A stretch of 64,000 nucleotides of DNA, from positions 17,576,333 to 17,640,332 of the forward strand of contig NC_133293.1 of NCBI RefSeq assembly GCF_005239225.2. The letters run 5' to 3'. The position numbers were made by a program, and so were the translations under genes. This DNA is from Populus alba (taxonomy: Eukaryota > Streptophyta > Magnoliopsida > Malpighiales > Salicaceae). This document shows, in pieces, positions 35,777-48,270 of the stretch (position 1 is its first letter; every line of letters starts with the position of its first letter). The notes beneath the pieces are model-generated. The model was not told the origin of the DNA. It did no database searches and saw only the letters and a list, made by a program, of their open reading frames with translations.

Positions 35777-36437
35777 TTGTAAGCATGAGTGGTAAATGTT
35801 TAGTATACAGCTATTTTTTTTTTTTTAAGAAACCCTGTGCTACACCGCGGTTTGCATTTTTTTCCATGTAAAAAGCAATATTCAGGTACCTTAAGCGCAT
35901 TTTAAATAAATAAAATAAATTAACTCTATTTAATTTTCATTAGATTATAAAAGATCATGCAACAATAGCAAACATACAGTTTTTTTTTTCTTTTTTTTAT
36001 GAAAAGACAACAACGGGGAAATATTCATGGAAGTGTAAAATTAGAAAAAAAAATAAATCCAGGTCAACTCAGAATAATATGATGGACATTTAATATGGGT
36101 GATACGGAATGAGATAACATGTGATTACTCATAAAATTTATAGTCCAAATCATGAAATCATGATAGCTTGATAGAAAAAAAATCAAAGAAAACCATATAA
36201 TTAATTATTTTATAAAAAAAGATATCAATCTATACTAATTTTTCAAACTTATGATCCAAGTTATTAAACTGAAAGTATCATATAAAAAAAATAATAAAGA
36301 ATAATCCCTAACAAGTTAAACATTGAATAATGAAATGGGAGAGGAATTGGCAAGACAAAATGATCTAAAATATAAATAGTAATTAAAACAACAAGAGTGA
36401 AAATCAAAATGAAAAAAAAATTAGAAGGTAATCAAAA

Positions 36438-36800
36438 GTTTTTTATTGGAGGGTTAGATTTAAAAGAAAAATAACTCTAAGAAAAAAAAAAATGGGAACT
36501 AAATTAAAATAATAATAATAACACTATAAATTTGGATTGAAGGATGAATTTGAAAAATATTAAAAACTCATATAAAAAGGATAAGGAAAAGAATTGGAAA
36601 TCAAAAAAAAAATATGGCTCAAATTAAAAAAAATAAGAAATTAAAATTGAATGAATAGATCAAAAAAAAAAAAAAAACTTCTACAGAAAAGCGGGGAAAA
36701 ATTAAGAAATTAAAAAAAAAGACAAATTTTTTATTGGAGGGTTAAATTTAAAAGAAAAATATAAAAACAACAAGGATTAAACAAAAAATAATAACACAAT
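36438..36800. repeat. Two-copy A-rich repeat, period about 290 bp
   Basis: TTTTTTATTGGAGGGTTAGA at 36438 recurs as TTTTTTATTGGAGGGTTAAA near 36727, each followed by TTTAAAAGAAAAAT and then similar A-rich text. Phrases such as GATTGAAGGATGAATTTGAA suggest membership of a larger dispersed family. Confidence 0.6.
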
Positions 36801-39190
36801 AAAAACTTTGATTGAATAGTAAAATTAAAAATTAGTAAAATTTTAATAATAAAAAAACAAATTCAAAATAACCATAATCAAATTAATATATATCTGTACA
36901 CAGTAATAACACGACTCGAGATGTAGGAATAACCCTTGACTATAGAATTTTTATTTTTGACTTTAAAAGCATTTGTTCACCTAAATTTGAAAAAAAATGA
37001 AACTATCTTACGCTCAGGCATATTTTTTTATTGTCTCTAAAATATGCTAGTATTTTTATTGTGCATTTAAAAATAAAAAAAACCATATCACCCCATCAAC
37101 CAAGACAAATTTTATATGATTTGGAGCTGTTATAATCCACGGTCTAATGCTATAACAAATACACTATTTAAACTTCCTCGTTACTTCTAGCATATTTGTT
37201 ATTTAAATAATTCACATACGCCGTTGATAAAAAAAATATCAAAATCTAAAAGATTAGGTAGGTTTGGATAAGAATATCCATTCGATGTGGTGAAAATACA
37301 ATTCTAGCCTTGGAAGAAATGGTGTTTCATTCTAAAAAAAAAAGAACGATGTTTCCCTAATGGCACTCTAGTCCCTGAAGCTTTTGAAAAAGCTGTTCTA
37401 GTTCATATATCTTTTGTTACAAATAGACCCTCAATTGGAACTTCTTGTTTGATAAATACATTTTAGTCCCTGCATTGAAAATTAAACCACACTAATGTTA
37501 ATACTTCAAATTAATTCCATTCTAAAAGACCACACTAATGTTAATGTTGACGGTGGTTTTTTTATTTTTTAAGTTTTTTGAGAAATAATTTGCTTACGAT
37601 GTCTCATCTATATTCTTACAAGGTTATGACTTCATATTATCCAATCCTAGTATGTTTTTTTCCCCCCACAAAAATACAGTAAATAATCAGAAGTAGAGCA
37701 GGACATCAAAGTGGGCTCTGAATGGAACAGCTCCCCTCCAACTTTTGCAGTAAGTAGTCACCCAGTGCGTCATTCATCAGAGCATAAAGACAGATTCTCC
37801 CTCTCCAACTCATCTATTTACACTTTAATACCCTTTGCCTTTGTGAGTTACGAGGCATTTGCTGGCTACCACGTGCTTGTATATCTCCTTCCTACAGTGT
37901 TCCAGTGTGGTGGCTAACTTTCCCTTGCCTGCTGACACCTCATCTTTACATGCAAAAAATTAACCAAATACTCTTAACACCTTGCTTTGCTTCTTGACAT
38001 GGAGTTCACTGTTTTATTTTCAATGATAACGATATATTTGAGCCACTTAATATATTAATTGGAACTAAGTTTTTCCTTTACATGTGATATGATTGTTATC
38101 GAATAAGGTCAGTTGAATCAATTAATAAGATTTTGAACGTTTTTATCGACGAGCAGTGGTTTATTTTCATGTTATTTTATATTTAAATACGAAAAGGTTA
38201 AAACAAACGAAGATAATATAATACAGATACAACGTATTTGTAAATGAGTATGATAATTTGTCTTCTTTAGACTTTTTTTCCAAGTCGAATATGAAGTAGA
38301 TAGTCTTCTGTTTAAATGCTCTAAATTAGCTCTCAATTTTCAAGATCTTTCTGTGTCATTTATAAACTTCCTGCAGCTGCCGATCCGGGAACCCGACTCC
38401 AGATTTTAGAAAGTTTACTTGGCTTGGCTATCCTCTCAGAGATTATCCGATGGATTGTTCATCAACTAAACCTACTAAAAGATGTAATCCACTGGGTCTC
38501 TGATAAAAGCTTGACAAAAAGTGACAACCTTTTTAATTAATGTATCAAAAGATATGAATGTTTCCTTATTTCAAACGGGGAAAAAAACTAATTCTGTCCA
38601 GGAGCAGTGATTCCAGCCCCATGCTACCTTCTCATCTTTCTGCGAGTTGGCATCGTGCAAAAAGCCACATGCTTTGGAAATAGAGCATGTTATTGTGAAC
38701 TCTGCAAATCAAGGCTGCTTCAGTAAATCTCAAGCATGCATGTCCAACTTCATAGTTACTAGCTAGCTGGAGAGGAAATTCTAGATGCCTTAATTACAGC
38801 ATCAAAAGTACAATTTGAAGTTGGATCTTGACAAGCTTGTTACAATTATGCAAGACATTAGTTTTAACATGCTTCTCGTCATTCATTAAGCTTAATTATG
38901 TTATAATCAGTGAAACATATATGACAAAATGATTTTTTTTTCCTGTAATAGGCAGCAGGCCAAGAAATGAATCAGAAGCAAGTTCAATTTTTGATGATCA
39001 GCATGCTAAAATATGAATCAGAAAGCCCTGAGTTAATTTTCTTGAATACAATGAGGATGATGACAGCAACTGATAAGTACCGTGCATATGCAAGTCTGAT
39101 GAGATCAAAACAAGCCGCCTAAAGTTCTGCTACAGTTAGGCCACAGCTATGCAGAGATAAAGATGCCCTAGAAATTTATGGATAACTTCA

Positions 39191-39246
<56 letters not shown>
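39191..39246. repeat. A run followed by a TA microsatellite
   Basis: About 18 A's followed directly by about 19 TA units, the usual outcome of slippage beginning in a retroposon tail. Confidence 0.9.
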
Positions 39247-39251
<5 letters not shown>

Positions 39252-39576
39252 GAATTGCTTGTGCTGTTTTTTTTTTGGAGCATATAACATATGCATGAAA
39301 AGTTGCACCATGAAATCGATTTCGAGATCCACGATCATTGGAGTTGTGTAAATCTTTTTTTCCCCGCAAGAATAGGAGGCACTTGTATTTTTGTTCGATT
39401 AAAATTATACCAAAGTGCTTAGAGCAATATCAGTCTAAAAAATCTTGAAACAAATAGGAAAAGAGTGCTTAACAAATTCTTAAAATAAATGAACGTTGTC
39501 AAATACTCTTCCACTGATTTTAATTTTTTTTGAATTACATGAACATGTTCTAATTAAGTAATGAGTGATTGATTTG

Positions 39577-39908
39577 CAATCACCACAAAAAATGGGCATT
39601 TACTGTTCATTTCCTATTATTGTGAGACAAATTATTATCTATTTACTTAGAATTTATTCTGTCTTTTTCTCTCACACATGTGTCTTTGGTTTTCGCTTCG
39701 GTTTGTTTAGCTCTAGCATCTGTTGGTTTTTGTTTTTTTGTTTTTTTTGGCAATTTTAATGTTTTTTAGAGGTCAATTTGAGTTTTTTTTTTCTTTCTTG
39801 TGTTGTCTTTTAGAAGAGTACAATGGCGATTTCATTTGCTCTAACCTGTGATTTGCTTCTTCTGAGTGCCTCTCTGACATGTAATTTGCTTCTTTTTTAG
39901 CCTCTTTC

Positions 39909-39966
<58 letters not shown>

Positions 39967-40670
39967 AATCTGGAATGTTTGGATTAGTTTACGTGCACCA
40001 CAACTAATTCTTGGGATCCACTGAATATTTTGCAAGCCTAATAAACATGTAAGATATTATAGAGGTGATAGGCGTGCACAATAAAATTCAAATTCATGTG
40101 TAGAGAAAGGCAACAAGGCTTTTCTTACTGTTCAGCCACAAACTCATGTGCGCCTCTTTCATTATATTGATCAATGTTTTAGCTAGCAGTAGGTTTGTGG
40201 TTGATGTTACTGCAAAAACTAGAACATGATGGACATTCACTGTTTATTGTGATACAAATTTCTGTTTATTTACTATTAATTCATTCTTTGTCCCTTTTGC
40301 CCACCTGTGTCTTTGATTTTTGCTTCTGTTTGCTTAGGGTAATCTGGATTTTTGCAAAGGTAATTTGAATTTTTTTTATTTTCTGGGTTGTCTTTTGGAT
40401 TTATTTTAGGGGCCATTTGTGTTTTTTTTTTTTCCTTCATGAGTTTGCCTTTTGGAAGAGCACAATGGCGATTTGATATGCTCCTACACGTAATTAATTT
40501 GCTTCTTTTTGGGTGTCTCATTTTGTGTTTTTTCCCCCCCTGTGTTATCTCGTGGAAGAGCACAAAGGCGATTTGGTGTGCTCTGACATGTGCTTTGCTG
40601 CTTTTGGATGTCTCTCTGCTTTTTGAGTGTTTCTTTGACTTTTAATTTGCTTTTTTTAGGTGTCTTTAAA
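39577..40670. repeat. Diverged local duplication split by a SINE
   Basis: 39577-39900 and 40205-40620 are diverged copies of the same sequence, about 640 bases apart. The box GAAGAG(T/C)ACAATGGCGATTT occurs near 39813, 40455 and, as GAAGAGCACAAAGGCGATTT, 40555, giving a unit of about 100 bp in the right copy. The SINE at 39916-40151 sits between the halves. Confidence 0.6.
39900..40167 (-). mobile_element. SINE whose tail has become a TA microsatellite
   Basis: A perfect 16-bp duplication, GCCTCTTTCATTATAT, at 39900-39915 and 40152-40167 brackets the unit. The body resembles the SINE at 41758-41950 in diverged form (TTTACGTGCACCACAACTAATTC and AAACATGTAAGAT remain). At the left, where a minus-strand SINE has its tail, there is a TA microsatellite at 39911-39963. 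The TA array therefore grew at the junction of duplication and tail. Confidence 0.75.
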
Positions 40671-40859
40671 TGAGTTGATCCATGTTTTAGTTGAAGGTTC
40701 CTAATTGATGACATTTTTTCAATCTAATTTCTACGAGTTTCTTCATGGCATCTATCTAGATATAAATACCCCAGTAACTAATCTTTTAATTACTGTTAAC
40801 ATAAGTTAATTAAGGAGACGAATTCACTCACTTGAACAGTATTTTTTAAAAGATTTTTT

Positions 40860-41700
40860 TAATTTTATTTTTTGATTTTAGATTCATTTATCTCAATTTT
40901 ATAATTTAAATCATAAATTTATAAAATTAACTCAAGTTTTTTATATTTTATTTGCTTGTTTTTCTTTTTGATTTTATCCTTCAATATCTAGTTAATTTAA
41001 AATTAAACTTTATAATTTTTTTCAGATTGTTTTATATAAAGTTATTTCAGTCTCATAATCACAAGTTTGATTAGTTGATCCAAGTTGATTCGAGTTATTT
41101 TTTTATTTTTAAAAAAATTTAATCATTCAACATTAAATTTACTTATCTCAATCTCATGATCTGGATCGTAAGTTTGGCATGTTAACTCGAGTGTTTTTGT
41201 CATTTCTAGTTTTTTTTCAATTCCATTTTTCAACATCTAGTTAATTTGGAATTAAGTTTTATAATTGATTTATTTTTAGCTTTCTTCAAGGTTATCTCAA
41301 TTTCATTACCTGCGTTACATGTCTTGCTAGCTGAAGTGACTCGAGTTGACCCAGGTTGGTGTTTTTGTCTTTTTTTAGATGATTTTTTTCTCGATTTCAT
41401 CATTCAACATTGGATTGATTAGGAATTGAGCTTCGTAATTTGTTTAAGATTGCTTTCAATAATGTTATCCCAATCACATGACTCGGGTTGCGGCTTTGAC
41501 AAGCTAATTCGAGTTGATTTAAGTTGTATTTTTTTGGTTTTTTTTAGTTGATTTTTTTTTATTTTATCATTCAATATCGGATTAATTGAGAATTGAGTTT
41601 ATTTTTTTTAATTTGCTTTACATGGAGTTATCTTGATCTAATGATGAGGATTATAAATTTTTCAGGTTAACCTGAATCAATCCAATGTGCTTTCGTCTTA
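40860..41700. repeat. Tandem repeat, unit about 165-175 bp
   Basis: Landmark CAT(T/C)CAACAT(T/C)...GAATT(A/G)AG recurs near 40983, 41112, 41230, 41402 and 41567, each unit followed by GTTATCTCAATCTCATGA and ACTCGAGTTGA-like text. The last interval pairs are about 172 and 165 bases; two earlier units are shortened. This looks like a decayed satellite-like array. Confidence 0.65.
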
Positions 41701-41742
41701 ATACTTTTTTTTTTTTTTTTAAATCATCTTGAATTTTCATAG

Positions 41743-41757
41743 TCAAACTAGATTTTT
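41743..41757. repeat. Left target-site duplication of a SINE
   Basis: TCAAACTAGATTTTT, identical to 41951-41965. Confidence 0.9.
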
Positions 41758-41950
41758 TTTTTTGATTTACGTGGGTGTCCGGACCAGCTTGCGCGCACCA
41801 CGACTAATCCTACGGCTCACTGAACATCCTACAAACCCAGTGAACATGTAAGACACCGCGGGGGTGACAGGCGTGCACGATGAGGTTTGAACCCAGAATG
41901 CAGAGGAAGGGAGCAAGTTCCTTCAACCGCTGGGCTAAGACCAAGTCCCT
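41758..41950 (-). mobile_element. tRNA-derived SINE, best preserved copy
   Basis: 193 bp with a perfect 15-bp duplication on both sides. On the minus strand the head contains TAGCCCAGCGG, an A box, and GGGTTCAAACC, a B box, in tRNA order. The T run at the left end on the plus strand is the poly-A tail. It shares long near-identical text with the copy at 35557-35760 (for example ACCCAGTGAACATGTAAG). Salicaceae SINE families of this type are known; I did not assign one. Confidence 0.88.
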
Positions 41951-41965
41951 TCAAACTAGATTTTT
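41951..41965. repeat. Right target-site duplication of the SINE
   Basis: TCAAACTAGATTTTT, exact copy. Confidence 0.9.
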
Positions 41966-43080
41966 AATAACTATCCGAGTTGTCTTCATACCTATCAAAT
42001 TAACCAGATGATATCATATTAACCCCGGCACAATTTAAATTTTTCTACTAAAAAACTTGCTAGTAACACATTAATATTTTCTCACATAAAAAAAAGTTAA
42101 TATAATCCCTAACATATCGCTAACAATCATCTAGTATCAATCAACAAGTAAGTGATAGAATATCTATCCAGAGGGTTTTGGATTTGATTCTAAAAGAGAG
42201 CGGAACGGGAAGCTTGCCTAGCTCAGAGCCCGTCCAGTAATAACAGTTATCAACATTTTTAGTATCACTTTACACGACACACATAAATCGACAACTCTTA
42301 AGTTTATGTAACTATGTGGTACCTAGCTAGCTTCGTTAATTTCATATGTTGATCTAATTAAATTTGAATTTAGAAAGAGTTATATTATAAATAAATTTCC
42401 AATACTCATCAATTTAGGTGTGAATGATTAGATCTCACGTTATACTAAATTAAACTCAAGGATACCTTCAAAATTAAAATAAAAAAAATAAAAACCTAAT
42501 GAGATTTTTTTAAAGAAAAAAAATAGATTGATTGTTCAATTTTTGTTGTTATTGCAGGTCATATCCACTGTGTAGACGCCAATTTTCAACTTTTTTATTT
42601 TTCAATTGAGATTTGAAGCTTAAAGGAAAGAAAATCGATGGAAGCTAAGCTAGTGCCGTTCTTCAAGCTCACATAATTCCTCCCCGTCTGCGAGCATTCA
42701 ATATTGGACAGAATAAGTAAAGCTTAGCTCAGTAATTCCTCTAAGAAAAACCAAAACTTCATAAAATAAAATTCATAAAAAAAGAATTAAATTCACAATA
42801 TATAAAATACAAACAAATGATTCCAAATTCCCAAATTAACCAATGCGCACCAGTGCTGCCTGTTTACTCCAGTATGAAGCAGCAGCTTTCTCTCTCTCCG
42901 AATACAAAAATATAAATACATGCAGTCATTGTAGATCACCGCCCTCATCCGCCATTTACACACATGACATTCAAACCAGCACACAGGCAAAGGCTACTAG
43001 ATCTATACTTCGACAGATCAATAACCAAAGAACGAGGCCCCCTCAGTCTTAATAAAGCCTTAAAAGCGATTCACTTTATA
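41966..43080. other. Upstream region of the ABI4-like gene
   Basis: The presumed promoter and 5' UTR. The segment 42840-43080 is richer in C and has CT-rich tracts (CTTTCTCTCTCTCC) typical of plant leaders. An in-frame ATG at 42964 precedes the family start but adds 39 residues unlike other ABI4 proteins. No separate gene is seen. Confidence 0.4.
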
Positions 43081-44088
43081 ATGGACAATTCATCTCTCTC
43101 TCACCCTCCCCAAGAACCCACCACCGCCACCACCAAATTATCATCCAATGACAAAAGCACCGATAACAATACCAACGCAACCACCCCCACTACCGCCACA
43201 ACAAGTGACACAAACAGTAACAACAACAGCAGTGGCAATAGCAGGAAGTGCAAAGGCAAAGGAGGACCAGACAACGGTAAATTTAGATACAGAGGAGTTA
43301 GGCAAAGAAGCTGGGGCAAATGGGTAGCAGAGATCCGTGAGCCAAGAAAACGAACCCGGAAGTGGCTTGGAACTTTCGCCACCGCAGAGGACGCAGCACG
43401 AGCCTATGATCGAGCAGCCTTCATCCTTTATGGCTCCAGGGCTCATCTCAATTTGCAACCCTCAGGTTCCTCTTCCTCTGCTCAGTCCGGATCAACTTCT
43501 CGCAACTCTACCTCTTCCTCGAGCCAGACTCTTCGTCCTTTGCTCCCTCGTCCCCCTGGGTTTGGTTGTGGCTTTGGTCTCACTTTCTCTCTCTCAAATC
43601 CAATGGCTTCTCCGTCTGTTACGGCAGCTTCATCGGGATTTACTCCATACGGGGTTAATTGTTATTCGAATAATATTGTTGCTGGGTCGGCCTTACAATG
43701 CTCTAGTACTAATGAAATGCCAGGGCAAAATCACCAGCAAGTTATGTTACAACGCTATCTCATTCAACATGGGGCTAATACAACCAACCCCAATAATATA
43801 GTTGTTAGTTCTAGTGTAGATCCAGCAACAACAACCTCGTATCAAAATCATTGTCATCGTCTGCCGCAGCATCATGCGTACGATGATGTTAATGCGTTGG
43901 TGGGTTCCGTCGGGTCGAGTTTCTCTCTGTCTGGCAGCAATACTCCTCCTGTTGTTGCACCAGCGGGTCATCTTCTGCAGGATCCGGTAATGCATATTGG
44001 ACCTGGATCTCCATCCGTGTGGAATGACGACGAGTACCCACCGCCTAGTATTTGGGACGATGAGGACCCTTTCTTGTTTGATTTTTGA
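43081..44088 (+). CDS. ABI4: ABI4-like AP2/ERF transcription factor
   Basis: Intronless, 335 residues from the ATG at 43081. The order is a Thr/Asn/Ser-rich N-terminus, the ABI4 signature KGKGGPDN at about 58-65, an AP2 domain at about 68-125 ([20 protein letters not shown], then [19 protein letters not shown]), the LRPLLPRP motif after a serine-rich spacer, [13 protein letters not shown], and an acidic Trp-containing C-terminus ([11 protein letters not shown]) suited to activation. The AP2 domain binds CE1-like CACCG elements. ABI4 mediates abscisic-acid, sugar and plastid retrograde signalling in seeds and seedlings. I chose 43081 over the in-frame ATG at 42964 because MDNSS begins like known ABI4 proteins and the extra 39 residues look like leader. 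The combination of motifs outside the AP2 domain makes the assignment firm. Confidence 0.95.
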   Translation: MDNSSLSHPPQEPTTATTKLSSNDKSTDNNTNATTPTTATTSDTNSNNNSSGNSRKCKGKGGPDNGKFRYRGVRQRSWGKWVAEIREPRKRTRKWLGTFATAEDAARAYDRAAFILYGSRAHLNLQPSGSSSSAQSGSTSRNSTSSSSQTLRPLLPRPPGFGCGFGLTFSLSNPMASPSVTAASSGFTPYGVNCYSNNIVAGSALQCSSTNEMPGQNHQQVMLQRYLIQHGANTTNPNNIVVSSSVDPATTTSYQNHCHRLPQHHAYDDVNALVGSVGSSFSLSGSNTPPVVAPAGHLLQDPVMHIGPGSPSVWNDDEYPPPSIWDDEDPFLFDF

Positions 44089-45388
44089 TAGTTGTTGGGG
44101 GATTTGCATGGGGGTATCTTTTGGCATACCACAAATTTCAAGGGGAGGCCTAATAATTGAAGGATGGTATACATGCAAGTTTTTGGTGCTGGATATAAGT
44201 TAATCTAGTCCTCTTTCCCATAGTTTCCAATGGCTAAATTTACTGGATTCAGGTGCAATTACGGGGGGCTTGGAGTGATTTATAGGTTGGAATTTCTAAG
44301 ATGAAAGAAATTTGAAATAGCGGTTTTCTTTGCAAGTATGGTTATAATCAATAAATTAGGGTTTCTTGGCAAGCGATGTTGTCAGGCATATTTTTCCATG
44401 TTGGCTTCATGATCAAGTCTGGGAAAGATCTCAAGTAGGGGTTGCTTATCCAGGTAATTCAGAATTTTTTTTCTTAATGGAAAAAAACAATTAAAAATAA
44501 AGAGCAAAATATATATTGTTTAGCAGAATTTCTATTTCTTCAGTTAGTTACGAGGAAATTGATTATTTCTCATTTAATGCCCCTTTTTTCAAACATTGGC
44601 AGTTGTGAGTTATTATGATATATAGCTAAGTTTCCATAGTTTTGTTTATATCACAAAAACTTGAATTCAAGTTTCGGACTATCAGTTGGTGCGTGCATTC
44701 GATTTCCTTTGCAGTCATCGTTTCCAATTCTCAAAGTCTTTTACAAGTACTGATGAATTGGCATATATAGATCATAACTAGTAAGATGTTCGAACAACTC
44801 TTTTTCTCGAGATAACTCCAAATATACGGATGAATCCCTCGATAGGCTTAAAAGAGTGAAATGGAGTCAATTGCATTGATTGCAGATCGAGAATTACTTT
44901 ATCAAATTAATAGACGCTGTAAGAATACATATTTGTTTTGAAAAATACTTCTTGAGCTATATACACAATATATTGACGTGGTTAAATTAAGTAGGATGTT
45001 GCATGCGTGCTCGTATTAATTTTACTAACTGTATAAATATTTATGTTGTTTTCATTATAAGCGAACATTTATTCATTGTTTTGATGATAATCAAAAAGTT
45101 CAAAGCATATCATTAACGAAAAGAGAGGTTACAAATTAAAACACATTGTCTAACAAAATCAGAACAGTCAAGACAAGTGTGGAGGAGCAAATTACATGTA
45201 AAATGGGTAAAAATAGAAAGTAAAAGTACAAAAACGAAGATGTCTAATGTATTTACATTCAAAGAATTTATCTAAATCTTATGTGTCTTTGAGCTTGGTA
45301 CAAAGATTTAATCCTTATTTTTAATTTTTTAAAAAATAATTGTCGGACTCGTATGAATAGTGAATAAATAATAAGCCTATTCGGTATA
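44089..45388. other. Intergenic downstream of ABI4
   Basis: Holds the ABI4 3' UTR and then AT-rich DNA. Nothing else was recognised. Confidence 0.4.
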
Positions 45389-46366
45389 GGTCTGAACAAG
45401 AGCGGAGCCAGGAATTTTTCTTCCCTGGGCTATTAAATAAATATATAAATATTTTTTAAGATCAATTATTAACTTATATAAATGAATTTTTAAATAACAA
45501 TAAAGTTTTAATTCAAATACACTATCCAAAATATTAAAAAATAAATTTAAAAGTCAATAAAATTAAAGTGAAAGTAAAAATAAACTCACTCTTAAAGTTA
45601 AATCCTTCGATGTTTTGTGGAATATAATTTATTTATAATCGAATCTAAATTGACATTGTAACAACCCTTCAACCGGAATAAAATAACAATCTCATGTCAA
45701 CTGGAAAATAAAATGATTAAATTTTTTTCCCTCTTTTAATTCTTCATTCCTTGACTTGATTTTTTTTAGATTAGTGTTTTATAAGTTGAATTTTGTAAGT
45801 TTGCAAAGTCATTTTCTTACTTTTCTTATTTTTTTTTCATGGATTGTTTTTAATGTTTTCCCCCTACTTTTCTCTTTAACCTTTTCTTTTCTTTCCTTTC
45901 CTATCATGCTTTTGCCTAGTTGGCAACATATAAAAGGAAGGAAGAGTTGATTTGTTTTATTTTTAATGGAAAATAATCATTTTATTTTTAATAAATTGTT
46001 TTACTTTTATTTGATGGTTTTTTTTTTGTTAGCATTATAGAATTCCGTTCATCCTAAAATTTTAACAAGATTTTATCTAATATATTTTAAGATTTCTCAT
46101 AAAATTTCAGCTCAATCTAATAGTTGGATTGAAAATTACGCCCAATAACATAAAACTAATTAAATTGTGATTTTTCATCAAATTTATGAATTTTTCAAAA
46201 AAATTTAAAATTTTAACCCAAAATAAAACACCATATTAATAGGCTTCACATAAATTTTTTAATAACTCAATCAATTCTATATAAAACTAATCAAAAAATA
46301 TTAATAAAATCTTTACCTGACTAAGCCCACTCTAGCTCTTAACACAATTCCGCCCTTCGGTCTGAA
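45389..46366. mobile_element. Non-autonomous hAT element, Tip100-like ends
   Basis: The element body is 45397-46358 (962 bp) between perfect 8-bp duplications GGTCTGAA (45389-45396 and 46359-46366). The left end is CAAGAGCGGAGCCAGG, and the right end read inward is GAAGGGCGGAATTGTG. The first ten bases match at eight positions and resemble the CAGGGGCGGA termini of Tip100-type hAT elements. The interior is AT-rich with no transposase. Confidence 0.75.
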
Positions 46367-48132
46367 GATCACCATTCACGTTCAATAGACCTATACCAGC
46401 TAAGCAAGATCCAACTCAAGTTGGCGCGTTGTTGCACGTTTCGGTGAGGCTACGAGGTGCATGGATCACCGTGCCAAGTGCTCAGCTCCTTCCTCTTCCT
46501 TCCTAAGTGAGTGATGTCGCCCACTACAGCCCTCAGAGAGCTCGAAGTTTTGGTTGTGTCTCTCTGTTTCTCTCTCCATTGCCCGGCTCAGTTGTTGTTG
46601 TTGTTCAATTGTGGGGGCTGTCTCGTTGCGTGGTGGATGGCAACATTCTGGTTGGAGTATGGCTAGATTCATGACAGGGAGGAGAAGAGAGTTGTGATCG
46701 CAGCTAAGATCAACTTTCAGGTGGATAGAGAGACAACGGTGTATGGAACAGTGGCCGTGGCGCTGTCTCGGTGGCTGTGATGATTATCGTCGACGGTGGA
46801 GGGAGGCATTGCGGTCGGAGAGAGATGAGAGTAGGGTCGTTGCTGTTTTCTCTTTTATGTTTTTTTTTTTTTTCAAATTCCTCTCCACACTTTTTCTTGC
46901 TTCCTATTTTTCTCTCTTTCCCTATCTCTGCATGTTTTTCTTCTTCTTTATTTTTTTTCACATTTTTTCTTTCTTTCTAAAACTTCTTTCTCCTAAAATT
47001 TTCCCTCCCACTCAAATCTTTACCACCCCTCATTTTTTATGGTACCTCTCTATTTACACTCTTCCTATTTTTTTCTTCTTTCTTATTTTCTCACATTCTT
47101 TAACCTTCCACACTTTTCTCATTTTATTCTTTTATTTCATTCTTTGTATCTTATTTTCTCGGAGAAAACGTTTGAAATGTTCATATGAGTTCTTCATTTT
47201 AAAGATCGTCAACATGTATGAAATAATAAAAAATTAACCATATTAAAAATTTTAAATATAATGTTTTTTTGGTCGAAATGAGTTACAACAACAACAATTT
47301 TTTTTAATTTAAAGGATAATGTGAAGATGCTTCAATTTTTACTAATATTTTTTATGGGATGAGATTCACATTTTATGATTTGAAAACTTTTTTTATAACA
47401 AATGTCACATTACTTAAATACAAAAAATTCGTAAAAAATTCAAGTACCTTAGCATTGACCTTTCATAAAAGAAAAAAAATTAAAACTCCAGCGATTTTCC
47501 TCTTTAGGCAAGAGCATCCTGCTTGTCTATTTCTGTTCTGATGATCTTTCATACAAAAAAATCAATCTGCTCGTAACCCAGCTGCGAATTGAGTCCGAGG
47601 ATTACAGGGGATGGTGCAATGTGTATTGATTGGCATCGGTTGGATGAATTTTCTAAAGACTTAAATCTATCGTTATGAGATTTTTGTGCCAGGAATTCTA
47701 TAACACTTTCTTAACATTTTTTAACAAACCAGAGTCGAAAATGAAATGCCAAATCAATTTCTACATCATTTTCAGTTAGAAAAAGCAAGGAAAAGAAAAG
47801 ATGTATACATCGTTCTCTGCATTTCTAGCCAACATTAATGCTTTGCGAAAGTTCTGCAAGTAATTAACTGGTATGTTACTGAGCATACTGCTTGCTATAA
47901 ATGAAATGCCTCCCTAGCAGGATCGGCTCCGGTACTCGAGTCACGTGGTTCGTTTGCAAGCCGAATTTCCCCTTTCCTTCTTTCTTTTCTTGCTTTTATG
48001 TTGAAACCTAAACATTCCCAAACAAAAATTTGAAAAGGAAACAGCTATGTTATTGACTCCTGGTCTTGGGGCTCAGTATTCCAAGATGAGATTTCTACCC
48101 TCTTGCTCGTACAATTGGGTCAGGGTACAATA
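46367..48132. other. Intergenic, with a pyrimidine-rich block
   Basis: 46380-46830 is comparatively GC-rich and 46840-47160 is almost pure C/T with T runs. Open frames there translate to low-complexity Phe/Leu/Ser text and are not credible genes. The composition resembles 24170-24700 and may be an old retroelement piece. Confidence 0.4.
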
Positions 48133-48270
48133 TGGGCTTATTGGGCCTTCCATTGTTGAATTTAGTTTCCACTAGCAAATGGGCATGAATGGATTTTTGG
48201 TGTTCGTCAGGTAGTTGAGCCCAACTTGGCAATACAGCCCACTAGAACTAGGGTTTCGCTAGTATATAGT
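48133..48270 (+). promoter_or_regulatory. Ribosomal-protein-type promoter: site II and telo-box motifs
   Basis: TGGGCT at 48133 and TGGGCC at 48142 on the plus strand, with reversed copies (GAGCCCAA, CAGCCCAC) near 48217 and 48235, are site II elements. AGGGTTT at 48250 is a telo-box core. TATATA follows near 48263. This set is standard for plant ribosomal protein genes and lies just upstream of RPL41. Confidence 0.65.

Larger units (their letters stand above)
35777..39899. other. Gene-free intergenic region
   Basis: Very A-rich from 35900 to 36900 (a two-copy repeat is listed separately). 37680-39200 is more balanced but lacks a protein-like frame. An A run joined to a TA microsatellite lies at 39191-39246. 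I looked for familiar conserved microRNA sequences without success. Confidence 0.45.

Noticed and set aside
37711..37917. 68-codon plus-strand frame in balanced DNA
   Set aside because: No family resemblance, no splice partner, and no conserved motif could be seen.
42964..43080. N-terminal extension of the ABI4-like frame
   Set aside because: The extra 39 residues are unlike ABI4 proteins, and MDNSS at 43081 matches the family start; the extension is probably leader.
43101..44203. Several 68-154-codon frames over the ABI4 gene
   Set aside because: They are shadows of the ABI4 frame on both strands caused by its repetitive, GC-richer codons.
46743..47237. 164-codon plus-strand frame
   Set aside because: Most of it is Phe/Leu/Ser from a C/T-rich block; no domain and no splice or promoter support.
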